A stretch of DNA of 64,000 nucleotides from Streptomyces europaeiscabiei (GTDB taxonomy: Bacteria; Actinomycetota; Actinomycetes; Streptomycetales; Streptomycetaceae). Below the pieces are notes generated by a model. The model searched no databases, was not told the DNA's origin, and saw only the letters and a program-made list of their open reading frames with translations. The DNA is taken from assembly GCF_036346855.1 (NCBI RefSeq), contig NZ_CP107841.1, positions 7,010,001 to 7,074,000 of the forward strand, in the 5' to 3' direction. The translations under genes and the position numbers were made by a program. Shown one piece after another: positions 1 to 7,923 of this stretch. How positions within the stretch are numbered: position 1 is the stretch's first letter; each line of letters starts with the position of its first letter.

Positions 1-561
1 CGTGCCGATGCCCTGGGTGATGACGTGGTGCGGCACCTGCTCGATGGCGCCGTCGAAGAACCGCGCGTTGTCGATCCGGGTCTGCTCGGTGAGCGTCTTG
101 ATCCGCGTCCGGGAGGCGAGCGAAGAGCATGGCTCGTTGAACCCGATGTGCCCGTCGGTCCCTATGCCGAGCAGTTGCAGATCCACACCGCCCGCCTCGG
201 CCAGCGCCCTGTCGTACGCCTCGCACGCCCCCACCACGTCCTCGGCGGTCCCGTCGGGCCCCATGAAGGCGTCCAGGCCCAGCCCCAACGGCTCCAGCAC
301 CTCCCGCCGCAGCACCGAGCGGTACGACTCGGGATGCTCGGCCGGCAGCCCCACGTACTCGTCGAGCTGGGCCACCCGCGCCCGCGAGGCGTCAACGGCG
401 CCGGACCGCACCTTCTCCGCGAGCGCCATGTAGATGGGCAGCGGGGTCGACCCCGTGGCCACCCCGAGCAGCGCCTCGGGCTTGCGCCGGAGCAGCTCCG
501 CCATCGCCTCGGCTATGAGCCGGCCACCCGCCTTGGCATCCGGAACGATGACAACTTCCAC
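1..561 (-). CDS. nagB: Glucosamine-6-phosphate deaminase, 3' end beyond window
   Basis: Converts glucosamine-6-phosphate to fructose-6-phosphate and ammonia, the last step of N-acetylglucosamine use. 187 codons are visible from a GTG start (protein begins MEVVIVPDAKAGG). Family hallmarks are present: the phosphate-binding loop GVATGSTPLP (residues 33-42), catalytic Asp67 in AQLDEYVG, and the active-site stretch GIGTDGHIGFNEP with His138 and Glu143. The gene runs off the left edge, losing about the last 75 residues of a usual 261-residue protein. A DasR-like operator lies 74 bp upstream, which fits control by amino-sugar availability. The product call is very secure. Confidence 0.95.
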   Translation of the reverse strand, partial: MEVVIVPDAKAGGRLIAEAMAELLRRKPEALLGVATGSTPLPIYMALAEKVRSGAVDASRARVAQLDEYVGLPAEHPESYRSVLRREVLEPLGLGLDAFMGPDGTAEDVVGACEAYDRALAEAGGVDLQLLGIGTDGHIGFNEPCSSLASRTRIKTLTEQTRIDNARFFDGAIEQVPHHVITQGIGT

Positions 562-635
562 GCTGTGCCTGCCGATCTGGAAAGTGAGGACTCAAGAAGA
601 CTCGACCGGCGCTTGCGGGGTCAAGCACTCCCATG

Positions 636-647
636 TGGTGTAGACCA
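636..647. promoter_or_regulatory. DasR-responsive element (dre) upstream of nagB
   Basis: The near-palindrome TGGTGTAGACCA matches the core of the Streptomyces DasR consensus ACTGGTCTAGACCAGT (12 of 16 positions when flanks are included). DasR is the GntR-family GlcNAc regulator, and nagB is a known target. The site sits 74 bp upstream of the nagB start, a normal operator position. Confidence 0.8.
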
Positions 648-730
648 ATCTAGCAGGGGTGGCTCCTGCCCCGCAGGGGTCGACCGGCCGAGGGCCGTTC
701 AGTGCAGGCTCAGCAGCGAGCCCGCGCCGC

Positions 731-1136
731 GCGGCGGTCCTCGCCCACCCCCGGTACGCCGCCTTCGGCGACCTGGCTCTCGCCGCGGGATCCACCGCTC
801 GCGCGCCGTCGCGCACGCTGCGGGAGGCCGCCGCCGTGTACACGGACCCGGGTCACCCGCACGGCCGTCTCTTCGTCCTCGCGGCCGTCGGCTGCTCGGC
901 CCCGGAGGTGGCCGAGTGCCTGCGGGAACGGCGCAACGCCGCCATCGCGGCCTTCGAGAGCCGGACAAGGGCGGGTGTCGCGGCCGGTGAGCTGCCCGCC
1001 GACACGGACGCCACCGCCCTGGCCCGCCATGCCGACGCGGACCCAGGGCATGTCCCAGCAGGCCCGTGACGGTGCGACCGGGCAGGAGCCGGAGGCTGTC
1101 GCCGCACTCGCCATGGCGATCCGGCCCCGAGCCTGA
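731..1136 (+). pseudogene. Remnant of a TetR-family regulator (C-terminal ligand domain only)
   Basis: Reading from about 731 gives LAHPRYAAFGDLALAAGS, then AAVYTDPGHPHGRLFVLAAVGCSA and RTRAGVAAGELPADTDATALA, the characteristic C-terminal domain of a common TetR subfamily. Near 1045 the reading frame must shift by one base to continue as TQGMSQQARDGATGQE and AVAALAMA to a stop at 1134-1136. The N-terminal helix-turn-helix is absent. The gene has therefore lost its DNA-binding domain and carries at least one frameshift. I infer it is dead. Confidence 0.7.
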
Positions 1137-1653
1137 CGCTCCGCGGGACCGGCCGCGGGACCGCTCGCCGGGTCGGCCGCGGGGCCGGCCGCGGCATTCC
1201 GGCCCGCCCCCGGGCCGAAGCGGGCTACTCTGCGTGTGAGCCGTCGGCGGATGTCGGACAATGGAACAACAACAAACATCCGCCAACGCATGGACACACG
1301 CAGTGGTCTAGTCAACAATGCGTGGTAGGGCATTTGATCGATCAGCGGTTGGCCGCCGACGATCGCACGCGAACAAAGAACAAGCCTCCGCCTTCCCCGC
1401 ACAGGAAGGCGGACCGAGGACCCGGCGCTCTCTGCCCTGACTGCTCCGGATCCTCACCTTCGGCCGACCGGGACCGCACACCCCACGGCCGATGTTGCTC
1501 CGGGCTGCGGTGCCGGGAGGGCTGAGGGTCCCTCTCAGGCGCCGCGGCCCGCGGGTGTCTCCGGAGCCGTGCGGCAGCCGGCACCAGAGCCCGTACCGGC
1601 CACTCCCACCACTGTTTCCGGTCATGTCCGTACCGCCAGGTACGCTCGCACAC
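1137..1653. other. Intergenic region without a supported gene
   Basis: No reading frame here has convincing coding character. The first 100 bases carry short GGCCGCGG-type repeats. The segment 1300-1390 is less GC-rich than its surroundings and may be decayed DNA. The last part presumably contains the promoter of the sensor kinase. Confidence 0.5.
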
Positions 1654-3129
1654 GTGCCCTCCATGAACGAACTCGTCCGCCAGCATACCGCTCTCAGCGA
1701 CTCCGACCTGGAGTGGTTGCACCTGCTGGTGTCGGAGTGGCAGCTGCTGTCCGACCTCTCCTTCGCCGACCTGGTTCTCTGGGTCCCCACGCGCGACGGC
1801 ACCCGCTATGTCTCCGTGGCCCAGATGCGCCCCAACACCGGCCCCACCTCGTACCAGGACGACATGGTCGGCCACCTGGTCCCGCGCGGCCGCCGCCCCC
1901 TCCTGGACGCCGCCCACGACGAGGGCCGCATCGTCCGCGAGGGTGACCCCGAGTGGCGTGAGGAGGTGCCCGTACGGGTCGAGTCGATCCCCGTGCGCAG
2001 GGAGGGGCGCGTGCTCGGCGTCATCGCGCGCAACACCAATCTGCTGACCGTGCGGACCCCGAGCCGGCTGGAGCTGACGTACCTCCAGAGCGCGTCCGAC
2101 CTGGCCCAGATGATCGCCGCGGGCGCGTTCCCGTTTCCCGACCAGCAGGTCGACATGGACGCCTCGCCGCGCGTCGGCGACGGCCTCATCAGGCTCGACG
2201 CCGACGGCATCGTCCAGTACGCCTCGCCGAACGCCCTCTCCGCGTACCACCGCCTCGGCCTCGCCGCCGACCTCGTCGGCTGCCATCTCGGCCGTACGAC
2301 CGCCGAACTCGCGCCCTCCCGGGGTCCGGTGGACGAGGCGCTGGCCAAGGTGGCGAGCGGGTGGGCGCCGCGCGAGTTCGAGATCGAGTCCGTCGAGGGG
2401 GTGATCCAGTTCCGCGCGATCCCCCTCAAGCCCAAGGGCTCGCGCATCGGTTCGCTGGTGCTGCTGCGGGACGTGACGGAACTGCGGCGCCGCGAGCGTG
2501 AGTTGATCACCAAGGACGCGACCATCCGGGAGATCCACCACCGGGTGAAGAACAACCTGCAGACCGTCGCCGCGCTACTGCGCCTCCAGGCCCGGCGCAT
2601 CGAGTCCGAGCGCGGCCGCGAGGCCCTCGAAGAAGCCGTGCGACGGGTCGGGTCGATCGCGATCGTGCATGAGACGCTGTCCCAGAACCTGGACGAGCGG
2701 GTGGAGTTCGACGAGATCGCCGACCGGGTGCTCGCCATGGTCGCCGAGATCTCACCGGGCAAGGTCGTCGGCCGGCGCACCGGACGCTTCGGCATCCTGG
2801 ACGCGGAGGTCGCCACCCCGCTCTCGATGGTCCTCACCGAGATCCTGCAGAACGCGCTCGAACACGGTTTCCGTGAAGGCGACTCCGGCACCGTGGAGGT
2901 CTCGGCCGTGCGCGGCGGCACCACCAAGGAGACCCGCCTCCTCGTCACCGTCCAGGATGACGGCGTCGGCCTCCCCGACGGTTTCGACCCGCACCGCTCG
3001 GGCAATCTCGGGTTGCAGATCGTACGGACGCTGGTGGAGGGGGAGTTGGGCGGCACCTTCGACATGGTCCCGGCTCCGGAGCGGGGCACGCAGGTGATCC
3101 TGGACATCCCGGTGCGGGCCCAGAAGTAG
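1654..3129 (+). CDS. Cytosolic PAS-domain sensor histidine kinase, HisKA_2 type (PdtaS-like)
   Basis: A 491-residue soluble kinase. An N-terminal GAF-like sensor domain (about 1-160) precedes a PAS domain (about 165-275, starting DGLIRLDADGIVQYASPNA). The HisKA_2 phosphoacceptor helix EIHHRVKNNLQT has its histidines near 295-296, and the HATPase domain shows EILQNALEHGF (about 397) and DDGVGLPDGF (about 435). No membrane segment is seen. This layout matches mycobacterial PdtaS, which signals to the RNA-binding ANTAR regulator PdtaR. No response regulator is adjacent, so it is an orphan. In-frame starts exist at 1624, 1654 (GTG) and 1663. I prefer 1654 from memory of orthologue N-termini. Confidence 0.85.
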   Translation: MPSMNELVRQHTALSDSDLEWLHLLVSEWQLLSDLSFADLVLWVPTRDGTRYVSVAQMRPNTGPTSYQDDMVGHLVPRGRRPLLDAAHDEGRIVREGDPEWREEVPVRVESIPVRREGRVLGVIARNTNLLTVRTPSRLELTYLQSASDLAQMIAAGAFPFPDQQVDMDASPRVGDGLIRLDADGIVQYASPNALSAYHRLGLAADLVGCHLGRTTAELAPSRGPVDEALAKVASGWAPREFEIESVEGVIQFRAIPLKPKGSRIGSLVLLRDVTELRRRERELITKDATIREIHHRVKNNLQTVAALLRLQARRIESERGREALEEAVRRVGSIAIVHETLSQNLDERVEFDEIADRVLAMVAEISPGKVVGRRTGRFGILDAEVATPLSMVLTEILQNALEHGFREGDSGTVEVSAVRGGTTKETRLLVTVQDDGVGLPDGFDPHRSGNLGLQIVRTLVEGELGGTFDMVPAPERGTQVILDIPVRAQK

Positions 3130-3152
3130 CGGGGCGTACGACGGCCGAAGTC

Positions 3153-3272
3153 GTCGTGGCCACCATGGCTGTCCTGCGGAAAGCCGTGGCCGCCATGGCT
3201 GTCCTGCGGAGAGTCGTGGCCGCCATAGCTGTCCTGCGGAGAGTCGTGGCCGCCATAGCTGTCCTACGGAAA
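3153..3272. repeat. Four tandem copies of a 30-bp unit
   Basis: Four back-to-back 30-bp units begin 24 bp after the kinase stop, each built on GTGGCCGCCATRGCTGTCC. They differ at only a few positions. The unit length is a multiple of three, but no supported gene covers them. Confidence 0.9.
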
Positions 3273-3278
3273 AAAGCA

Positions 3279-3313
3279 CCGAGCCCCGGACCATCATGTG
3301 GTCCGGGGCTCGG
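3279..3313. terminator. Strong hairpin, likely bidirectional terminator
   Basis: A perfect 15-bp stem (CCGAGCCCCGGACCA with its complement) and 5-nt loop lie between the convergent sensor kinase and wblE genes. There is no clear T-run on the plus strand. The run of six A before the stem gives a U-tract for transcripts coming from wblE. Confidence 0.75.
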
Positions 3314-3422
3314 GCTCGTGGCTTGTTAAGCGCATCGGGGGCACTGCGCGCTGCGGCTCGGGGGCGGGAGAAGCGCACTCGCTGTGCGCGCCGCCAAGCT
3401 CAGGCTATTGCTGGGTGGGATG

Positions 3423-3680
3423 TCAGGCGGATGCCTGACGGGCCCGGTTGCGGGCGGCGCGGCGCTTCATGGCGCGGCGCTCGTCCTCGCTGAGACCACC
3501 CCAGACGCCGGAGTCCTGGCCGGACTCAAGCGCCCACTGCAGACACTGCTCGATAACCGGGCAGCGACGGCAGACAGCCTTGGCTTCCTCGATCTGCAGC
3601 AGCGCAGGACCGGTGTTGCCGATGGGGAAGAAGAGCTCGGGGTCTTCCTCGCGGCAAACGGCGTTGTGACGCCAGTCCAT
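3423..3680 (-). CDS. wblE: WhiB-family iron-sulfur regulator, WblE (WhiB1 orthologue)
   Basis: An 85-residue protein with the four cluster-binding cysteines of the Wbl family at 9, 37, 40 and 46, the GVWGG turn (58-62) and a basic C-terminal tail. Wbl proteins hold a 4Fe-4S cluster and, in known cases, bind region 4 of the primary sigma factor. The sequence matches what I recall of Streptomyces WblE, the counterpart of the essential, NO-sensitive WhiB1 of mycobacteria. A GGAGAGG ribosome site precedes the ATG. The gene faces the sensor kinase and has its own upstream region. Confidence 0.93.
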   Translation of the reverse strand: MDWRHNAVCREEDPELFFPIGNTGPALLQIEEAKAVCRRCPVIEQCLQWALESGQDSGVWGGLSEDERRAMKRRAARNRARQASA

Positions 3681-3998
3681 GGCTGCTACCTCTCCTTGGT
3701 ATTACATGCACGTTGCTTGTGAATGTGAACGCTTTCACGAATCCCTCAACAAGTGAAGGGCCGATCACCAGACGGACTGGTGTGGTCCTGTGGATTGAGG
3801 AGGGGTTCTGGCGCTCTCTTGAGCCGGTGTTGCGGGCTGTCCCGAGCGCCACGTAGAGACTCGCAAACCTCAGCGGCGGATACAACCCCTACCGGAAAGT
3901 TTTTTTTGATTCCTCGGTGTCGACTGTGTCACAGCCGTACTTCCATGGGGTGGACCCTGGTCTAAACGTTCGAGTGGAAGGACTTTTGCCCGTTCCGC
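3681..3998 (-). promoter_or_regulatory. wblE leader and promoter region
   Basis: Reading toward wblE, a perfect inverted repeat GTGAAAGCGTTCAC (3725-3738) is followed by TTCACA and, nearer the start, TAATAC, which could be a -10 element. The far half, 3880-3960, is AT-richer with a run of eight T. Promoter elements are predicted only from appearance. No gene is seen in this stretch. Confidence 0.5.
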
Positions 3999-4970
3999 TC
4001 ACACAATCACACGCAGTGCACGGCGTACGCCTGTGAACGTCACGCTCGTACGCAGTCCGAGGTGGTCGCCGTCCATCTGAAGGGGGAGGGGGGCCTTCGA
4101 ATGCAAGGTGAAGTCGGTCAGATCGTGCAGGGTGGTGGCGTGCTTGCCACGGGGTCCGCGCTCGGGGGACGAAGTGAGCAACTGTGTGCCATATCGGGCG
4201 AGCGCGGGCGTCGACATGCGGCTGAGGCCGAGCACGTCGAGGCCTTTATCGAACGAGGCCTTAGGCGACGCGTACACCGGGCGATTACCCAGAAACGTCC
4301 ACGGGGACGTGTTGCAGACTATGGACAGCACAAGATCGGAAATCGGGTCCTGGCCGGCCTGTTCCAAAGTGATCGTGCCGAGTCTGCGGTGGGGCTCTTC
4401 CAGAAACTGCCGGAATGCCTGACGCAGGTAAAGAGCGTGTGTGGATTTCCGTCCGCGTTCCCGCTGTTGCTCGACCCGGCCGATCACACCCGCGTCGAAT
4501 CCGAGGCCTGCACAGAACGTGAACCAGCGGGACGGCACCGCCTCGTCCTCCGTGCCCGGGGTGCCCGAGGCCACGCCCAGGCCGACCGTCCGCTCCCGGC
4601 GCTCGCGCAGGGCGTCGAGCAGGACGCCGGTCGCCTCCACGGCGTCGTTGGGCAGACCCAGGGCGCGTGCGAAGACGTTGGTGGAGCCACCGGGGACCAC
4701 GGCGAGGCGGGGGAGGCGGTCGGGGTCGGGGCCGTGGTGCAGCAGGCCGTTGACGACCTCGTTGACCGTGCCGTCTCCGCCGAGCGCGACGACCAGTTCG
4801 ATGCTGTCCTTGCCCTCCGCGGCCTGCCGGGCGAGGTCCCGGGCGTGACCCCGGTACTCGGTGGTGACCGCCTCGAGCTTCATCTCGCTCGCGAGGGCGT
4901 GGATCAGCACATCGCGCGTACGTGCGCTTGTGGTGGTAGCCGCTGGATTGACCACGAGAAGTGCACGCAT
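3999..4970 (-). CDS. Diacylglycerol/sphingosine-kinase-like lipid kinase
   Basis: 323 residues from the ATG at 4970 (MRALLVVNPAATTT). It carries the DAGK catalytic-domain signature ALGGDGTVNEVVNGL (GGDGT at 64-68) and the second glycine-rich motif VVPGGSTNVFARALG (about 92-106). Family members phosphorylate diacylglycerol or related lipids at the membrane surface with ATP. The exact lipid cannot be told from sequence. An in-frame upstream start adds 18 residues without conservation, so the shorter form is chosen. Confidence 0.88.
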   Translation of the reverse strand: MRALLVVNPAATTTSARTRDVLIHALASEMKLEAVTTEYRGHARDLARQAAEGKDSIELVVALGGDGTVNEVVNGLLHHGPDPDRLPRLAVVPGGSTNVFARALGLPNDAVEATGVLLDALRERRERTVGLGVASGTPGTEDEAVPSRWFTFCAGLGFDAGVIGRVEQQRERGRKSTHALYLRQAFRQFLEEPHRRLGTITLEQAGQDPISDLVLSIVCNTSPWTFLGNRPVYASPKASFDKGLDVLGLSRMSTPALARYGTQLLTSSPERGPRGKHATTLHDLTDFTLHSKAPLPLQMDGDHLGLRTSVTFTGVRRALRVIV

Positions 4971-5130
4971 GGGTTGCAGGGTACCTACTGGGTGGTACCC
5001 GGCCCATACCGAGGTGCGGATCAAGGGGGAGATCGGGTAGTGACGAAGAGCACGTGGGGGCGGGCGAAAGCCAACATGTGCCCGGCGCCGGGTCGGATCG
5101 GGCGAGAGGGGCGAGGGCTACCCTTCAGGC

Positions 5131-5583
5131 GTGAGCCCTGAGCAGACCCCCACCCCGGACACCTCCGACGCCGAGTCCCGCCCCGGGCGGCTGACCGCAG
5201 CGGCCGCGCTGGCCGCACTGGAGGGGGTGGCCCTGCTGGTGGGCGGAGGGGCCATGCTCGTCCTGGGCCTCACCGGTGACTCGGGCGACCTGAGCACCGG
5301 CGTCACCGGGGGGATCACGCTCCTCGCGCTGGCCCTGCTGCCACTGATCGCGGCGCGTGGGCTGCTGCTGCGGCGGAGCTGGAGCCGGGGGCCCGCCGTC
5401 ATCACCCAGATCATGGCGCTGCCGGTGGCCTACAACCTGTTGCGCGCCGACAGCGTGGCGATCCCGGCGGGCATCGTGCTGGCCGTGATCGCGGTCGCCG
5501 CGCTGGTCCTGCTGATCAATCCGGCTACGACCCAGGCCCTCGGAATCCAGGGGCCGGGCCGGGCGGAGGAGACGAAGCGGTAG
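5131..5583 (+). CDS. Small integral membrane protein, unknown function
   Basis: 150 residues from a GTG start with a polar N-terminal tail of about 20 residues and roughly four hydrophobic segments (about 21-47, 57-80, 87-105, 109-131). The C-terminal tail GPGRAEETKR is charged. It stands alone, facing sigH. I recall a conserved membrane protein at this place in other Streptomyces but no function. Confidence 0.75.
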   Translation: MSPEQTPTPDTSDAESRPGRLTAAAALAALEGVALLVGGGAMLVLGLTGDSGDLSTGVTGGITLLALALLPLIAARGLLLRRSWSRGPAVITQIMALPVAYNLLRADSVAIPAGIVLAVIAVAALVLLINPATTQALGIQGPGRAEETKR

Positions 5584-5666
5584 CGCTCCGCCGGAATGCG
5601 CCGGGAAGCCGTGGACCGTCGGTGCCCGGTCGCGCTCGCGGGGCGGAGCCCTGTGGCGACACGGCA

Positions 5667-5688
5667 CCGCGCCCCTGACGGGGCGCGG
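5667..5688. terminator. Hairpin between convergent genes
   Basis: A 9-bp stem CCGCGCCCC/GGGGCGCGG with a TGAC loop ends a few bases from the sigH stop and can serve both converging transcripts. Confidence 0.6.
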
Positions 5689-5691
5689 ACG

Positions 5692-6858
5692 CTACTCCTC
5701 CACCAGCAGCTTCTCCCGAAGCTGTGCCAACGTCCTCGCCAGCAGCCGTGAGACGTGCATCTGGGAGATGCCGACCTCCTGGGCGATCTGCGACTGGGTC
5801 ATGTTGCCGAAGAAGCGCAGAAGCAGGATCCGCTTCTCACGGGGCGGGAGGTCCTCCAGCAGCGGCTTGAGGGATTCCCGGTACTCGACGCCCTCCAACG
5901 CCTCGTCCTCGGCGCCGAGGGTGTCCGCGACGGCCGGTGACTCGTCGTCGGTGTCGGGGACGTCCAGGGACAGCGTGGAGTACGCGTTGGCCGACTCCAG
6001 GCCCTCCAGGACCTCCTCCTCCGAGATGGCCAGCTTCTCGGCCAGCTCGTGCACCGTCGGGGACCGGCCGTGCTGCTGGGACAGCTCGGCCGTGGCCGTG
6101 GTCAGCGCGAGACGCAGCTCCTGAAGCCGGCGCGGCACCCGCACCGCCCAGCCCTTGTCCCGGAAGTGCCGCTTGATCTCGCCGACGACCGTCGGGGTCG
6201 CGTACGTGGAGAACTCCACGCCGCGGTCCGGGTCGAAGCGGTCCACCGACTTGATCAGACCGATGGTGGCGACCTGCGTCAGGTCGTCCAGCGGCTCACC
6301 GCGGTTGCGGAACCGGCGCGCGAGGTGCTCCACGAGCGGCAGATGCATCCGGACCAGCCGGTTGCGCAGCTCCGCGTACTCCGCACTGCCGTCCGGCAGG
6401 GCGCGCAGCTCTACGAACAGGGCTCGCGCCCCGCTGCGGTCCTGAGGGTTGTGCTGTGTGCTTCGCACGGTCTGCGCGTTCTGCGCGCCCGCCTCGTCGT
6501 GTCGCTCGTGCTCGCTCATAGTCCCGCCCGCCGTCACCGTTCCCTCAGCTCTCGACTGTGCTAGAGCGGGGGAGGCCCCAGTCCGCCCTCGTGAGGACGT
6601 GGTGCTCCGGAGGGCACCCTCCGGATCCCGTTGCCCGTCGGAGGACGCCTCGGGCTCCTCGCCGTCGGCCGGCTCGGTCCACCGAGACGCTCCGGCCGCC
6701 GCCGAGGACTCGTCCTCCGGGTGCGGCCGGGCCTGCTCGGGGATGCCGTCGACGCTGTCCGCCAGATGCGCCGGCCCGCTCGGACCACCGTCGTCCTCCG
6801 CGGGAAGTTCCCGTGTGCCGCGTTCTTCGTCCCGCACCGGCCCGTCCCCGTTCCTCAC
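5692..6858 (-). CDS. sigH: SigB-like stress sigma factor SigH, with N-terminal extension
   Basis: The catalytic part, starting MSEHERHDEAG at 6519, is a 275-residue SigB/SigF-type factor: region 2 (LDDLTQVATIGLIKSVDRF and EFSTYATPTVVGEIKRHF), region 3, and region 4 helix-turn-helix (QSQIAQEVGISQMHVSRLL). The frame stays open upstream to a GTG at 6858 that overlaps the ushX stop as GTGA. This suggests translational coupling and a 388-residue product with an acidic, disordered 113-residue head. Known biology: S. coelicolor sigH makes several size forms, governs osmotic stress and septation, and is inhibited by the adjacent anti-sigma factor. I chose the coupled start. The internal ATG at 6519 probably gives or mimics a shorter form. 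Confidence 0.9.
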   Translation of the reverse strand: MRNGDGPVRDEERGTRELPAEDDGGPSGPAHLADSVDGIPEQARPHPEDESSAAAGASRWTEPADGEEPEASSDGQRDPEGALRSTTSSRGRTGASPALAQSRAEGTVTAGGTMSEHERHDEAGAQNAQTVRSTQHNPQDRSGARALFVELRALPDGSAEYAELRNRLVRMHLPLVEHLARRFRNRGEPLDDLTQVATIGLIKSVDRFDPDRGVEFSTYATPTVVGEIKRHFRDKGWAVRVPRRLQELRLALTTATAELSQQHGRSPTVHELAEKLAISEEEVLEGLESANAYSTLSLDVPDTDDESPAVADTLGAEDEALEGVEYRESLKPLLEDLPPREKRILLLRFFGNMTQSQIAQEVGISQMHVSRLLARTLAQLREKLLVEE

Positions 6859-7415
6859 GCCGGCCCGGGTCCCGCGCCGCGCTGTTTGTAGAGGCTGATC
6901 GAAACGGTTTTGTCGTCGGCCACCGCGGAGGAGACCTTGCCCGCCAGGGCCGACAGCACGGTCCAGGCGAAGGTGTCGCGTGCGGGGGCGTGGCCGTCCG
7001 TGGTGGGGGCCGAGACGGTGACCTCCAGTGAATCGTCGACCAGTCGGAAGACACAGCTGAGCACCGAGCCGGGCACGGCCTGCTGAAGCAGGATCGCGCA
7101 GGCCTCGTCGACCGCGATGCGCAGGTCCTCGATCTCGTCGAGGGTGAAGTCCAAACGGGCCGCGAGGCCGGCCGTCGCCGTACGCAGCACCGACAGGTAG
7201 GCACCCGCGGCCGGCAGCCGGACTTCCACGAAGTCCTGGGTCCCGGGCTCGCCTGCGATCTGGGACACCCTCACCTCCAAGGTGGTACAAGCTTTTTCGG
7301 GGGCCGAGGGTCGCCCCCCGGGGTAACGCGCTACGTGGTTCAGCGGTGACGCTATCGCGCCACCGAGCGCCGTGTCCTCGGGGTCCTGGGGACCCCACCC
7401 CGTGCTGTCACTCAT
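6855..7415 (-). CDS. ushX: Anti-sigma factor UshX/PrsH (RsbW-type serine kinase fold)
   Basis: 186 residues. The conserved part begins near VRVSQIAGEPGTQDFVEVRL and holds a HATPase_c domain with the N-box IAVDEACAILLQQA. This is the RsbW/SpoIIAB fold that binds a SigB-like factor and phosphorylates an anti-anti-sigma partner such as BldG. The 3' end overlaps the sigH GTG by four bases. The first 48 or so residues are poorly conserved in character, so a start at the internal GTG before SQIAGEP is possible. Family and partner assignment are secure from context. Confidence 0.88.
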   Translation of the reverse strand: MSDSTGWGPQDPEDTALGGAIASPLNHVARYPGGRPSAPEKACTTLEVRVSQIAGEPGTQDFVEVRLPAAGAYLSVLRTATAGLAARLDFTLDEIEDLRIAVDEACAILLQQAVPGSVLSCVFRLVDDSLEVTVSAPTTDGHAPARDTFAWTVLSALAGKVSSAVADDKTVSISLYKQRGAGPGPA

Positions 7416-7603
7416 AGTAAGCCTATGAATACGCTCGGTGGCTAGAGGTTTGCGGGCCTCAAATAGGAAGAGCGCGCGCCGGATTGACGTACCCAGGCGT
7501 CGGACTGCCGAACCGTGTCACACGAGTACGTCGACGTGCCACGGGGTGACATGGTTCCGTCGTGCGCGTTCCGGCTCCGGTCGTCATACGCGGACATGGT
7601 CCG

Positions 7604-7864
7604 TCAAACGAGTACATGGTCCTCGAAGCACCAGCGCCAGGTCTCGCCCGCCTCGAACGTACGCATGATGGGATGGCCGCTCTCCTTGTGGTGCTCGGTC
7701 GCGTGCCGCATCGGTGAGGAGTCGCAGCAGCCCACGTGCCCGCACTCCAGGCACATCCGCAACTGCACCGGGTGACTTCCGGCGGCCAGGCACTCCGGAC
7801 AGGTCTCGGTCAGGGGATCGGGCTCGGGGTGCGGCAGCGCGTCCGTGTGCGTGCACTGTTTCAT
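7604..7864 (-). CDS. UBP-type zinc-finger protein
   Basis: 86 residues, almost all one zf-UBP domain. Cys/His ligands fall in the patterns CTH (4-6), CPEC (22-25), CLECGHVGCC (38-47), then RHATEHHKESGHP (53-65). In eukaryotes this fold binds ubiquitin C-termini. In actinobacteria the partner is unknown. The ATG at 7864 lies 60 bp from the divergent antiporter start, so the two share a short promoter region. Confidence 0.85.
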   Translation of the reverse strand: MKQCTHTDALPHPEPDPLTETCPECLAAGSHPVQLRMCLECGHVGCCDSSPMRHATEHHKESGHPIMRTFEAGETWRWCFEDHVLV

Positions 7865-7923
7865 GATTGCCAGGTTACGACGGGTGCGCGGGACCTCGCG
7901 CGGAAACGAAGGCGGCGGAAGCG

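Noticed and set aside
3153..3272. Possible CRISPR array at the 30-bp repeats
   Set aside because: Units are directly adjoining with no spacers and there are no cas genes.
6859..7398. Extension of sigH upstream of 6858 within the same open frame
   Set aside because: This segment is ushX read in another phase. The overlap start at 6858 is a better explanation for the open frame.
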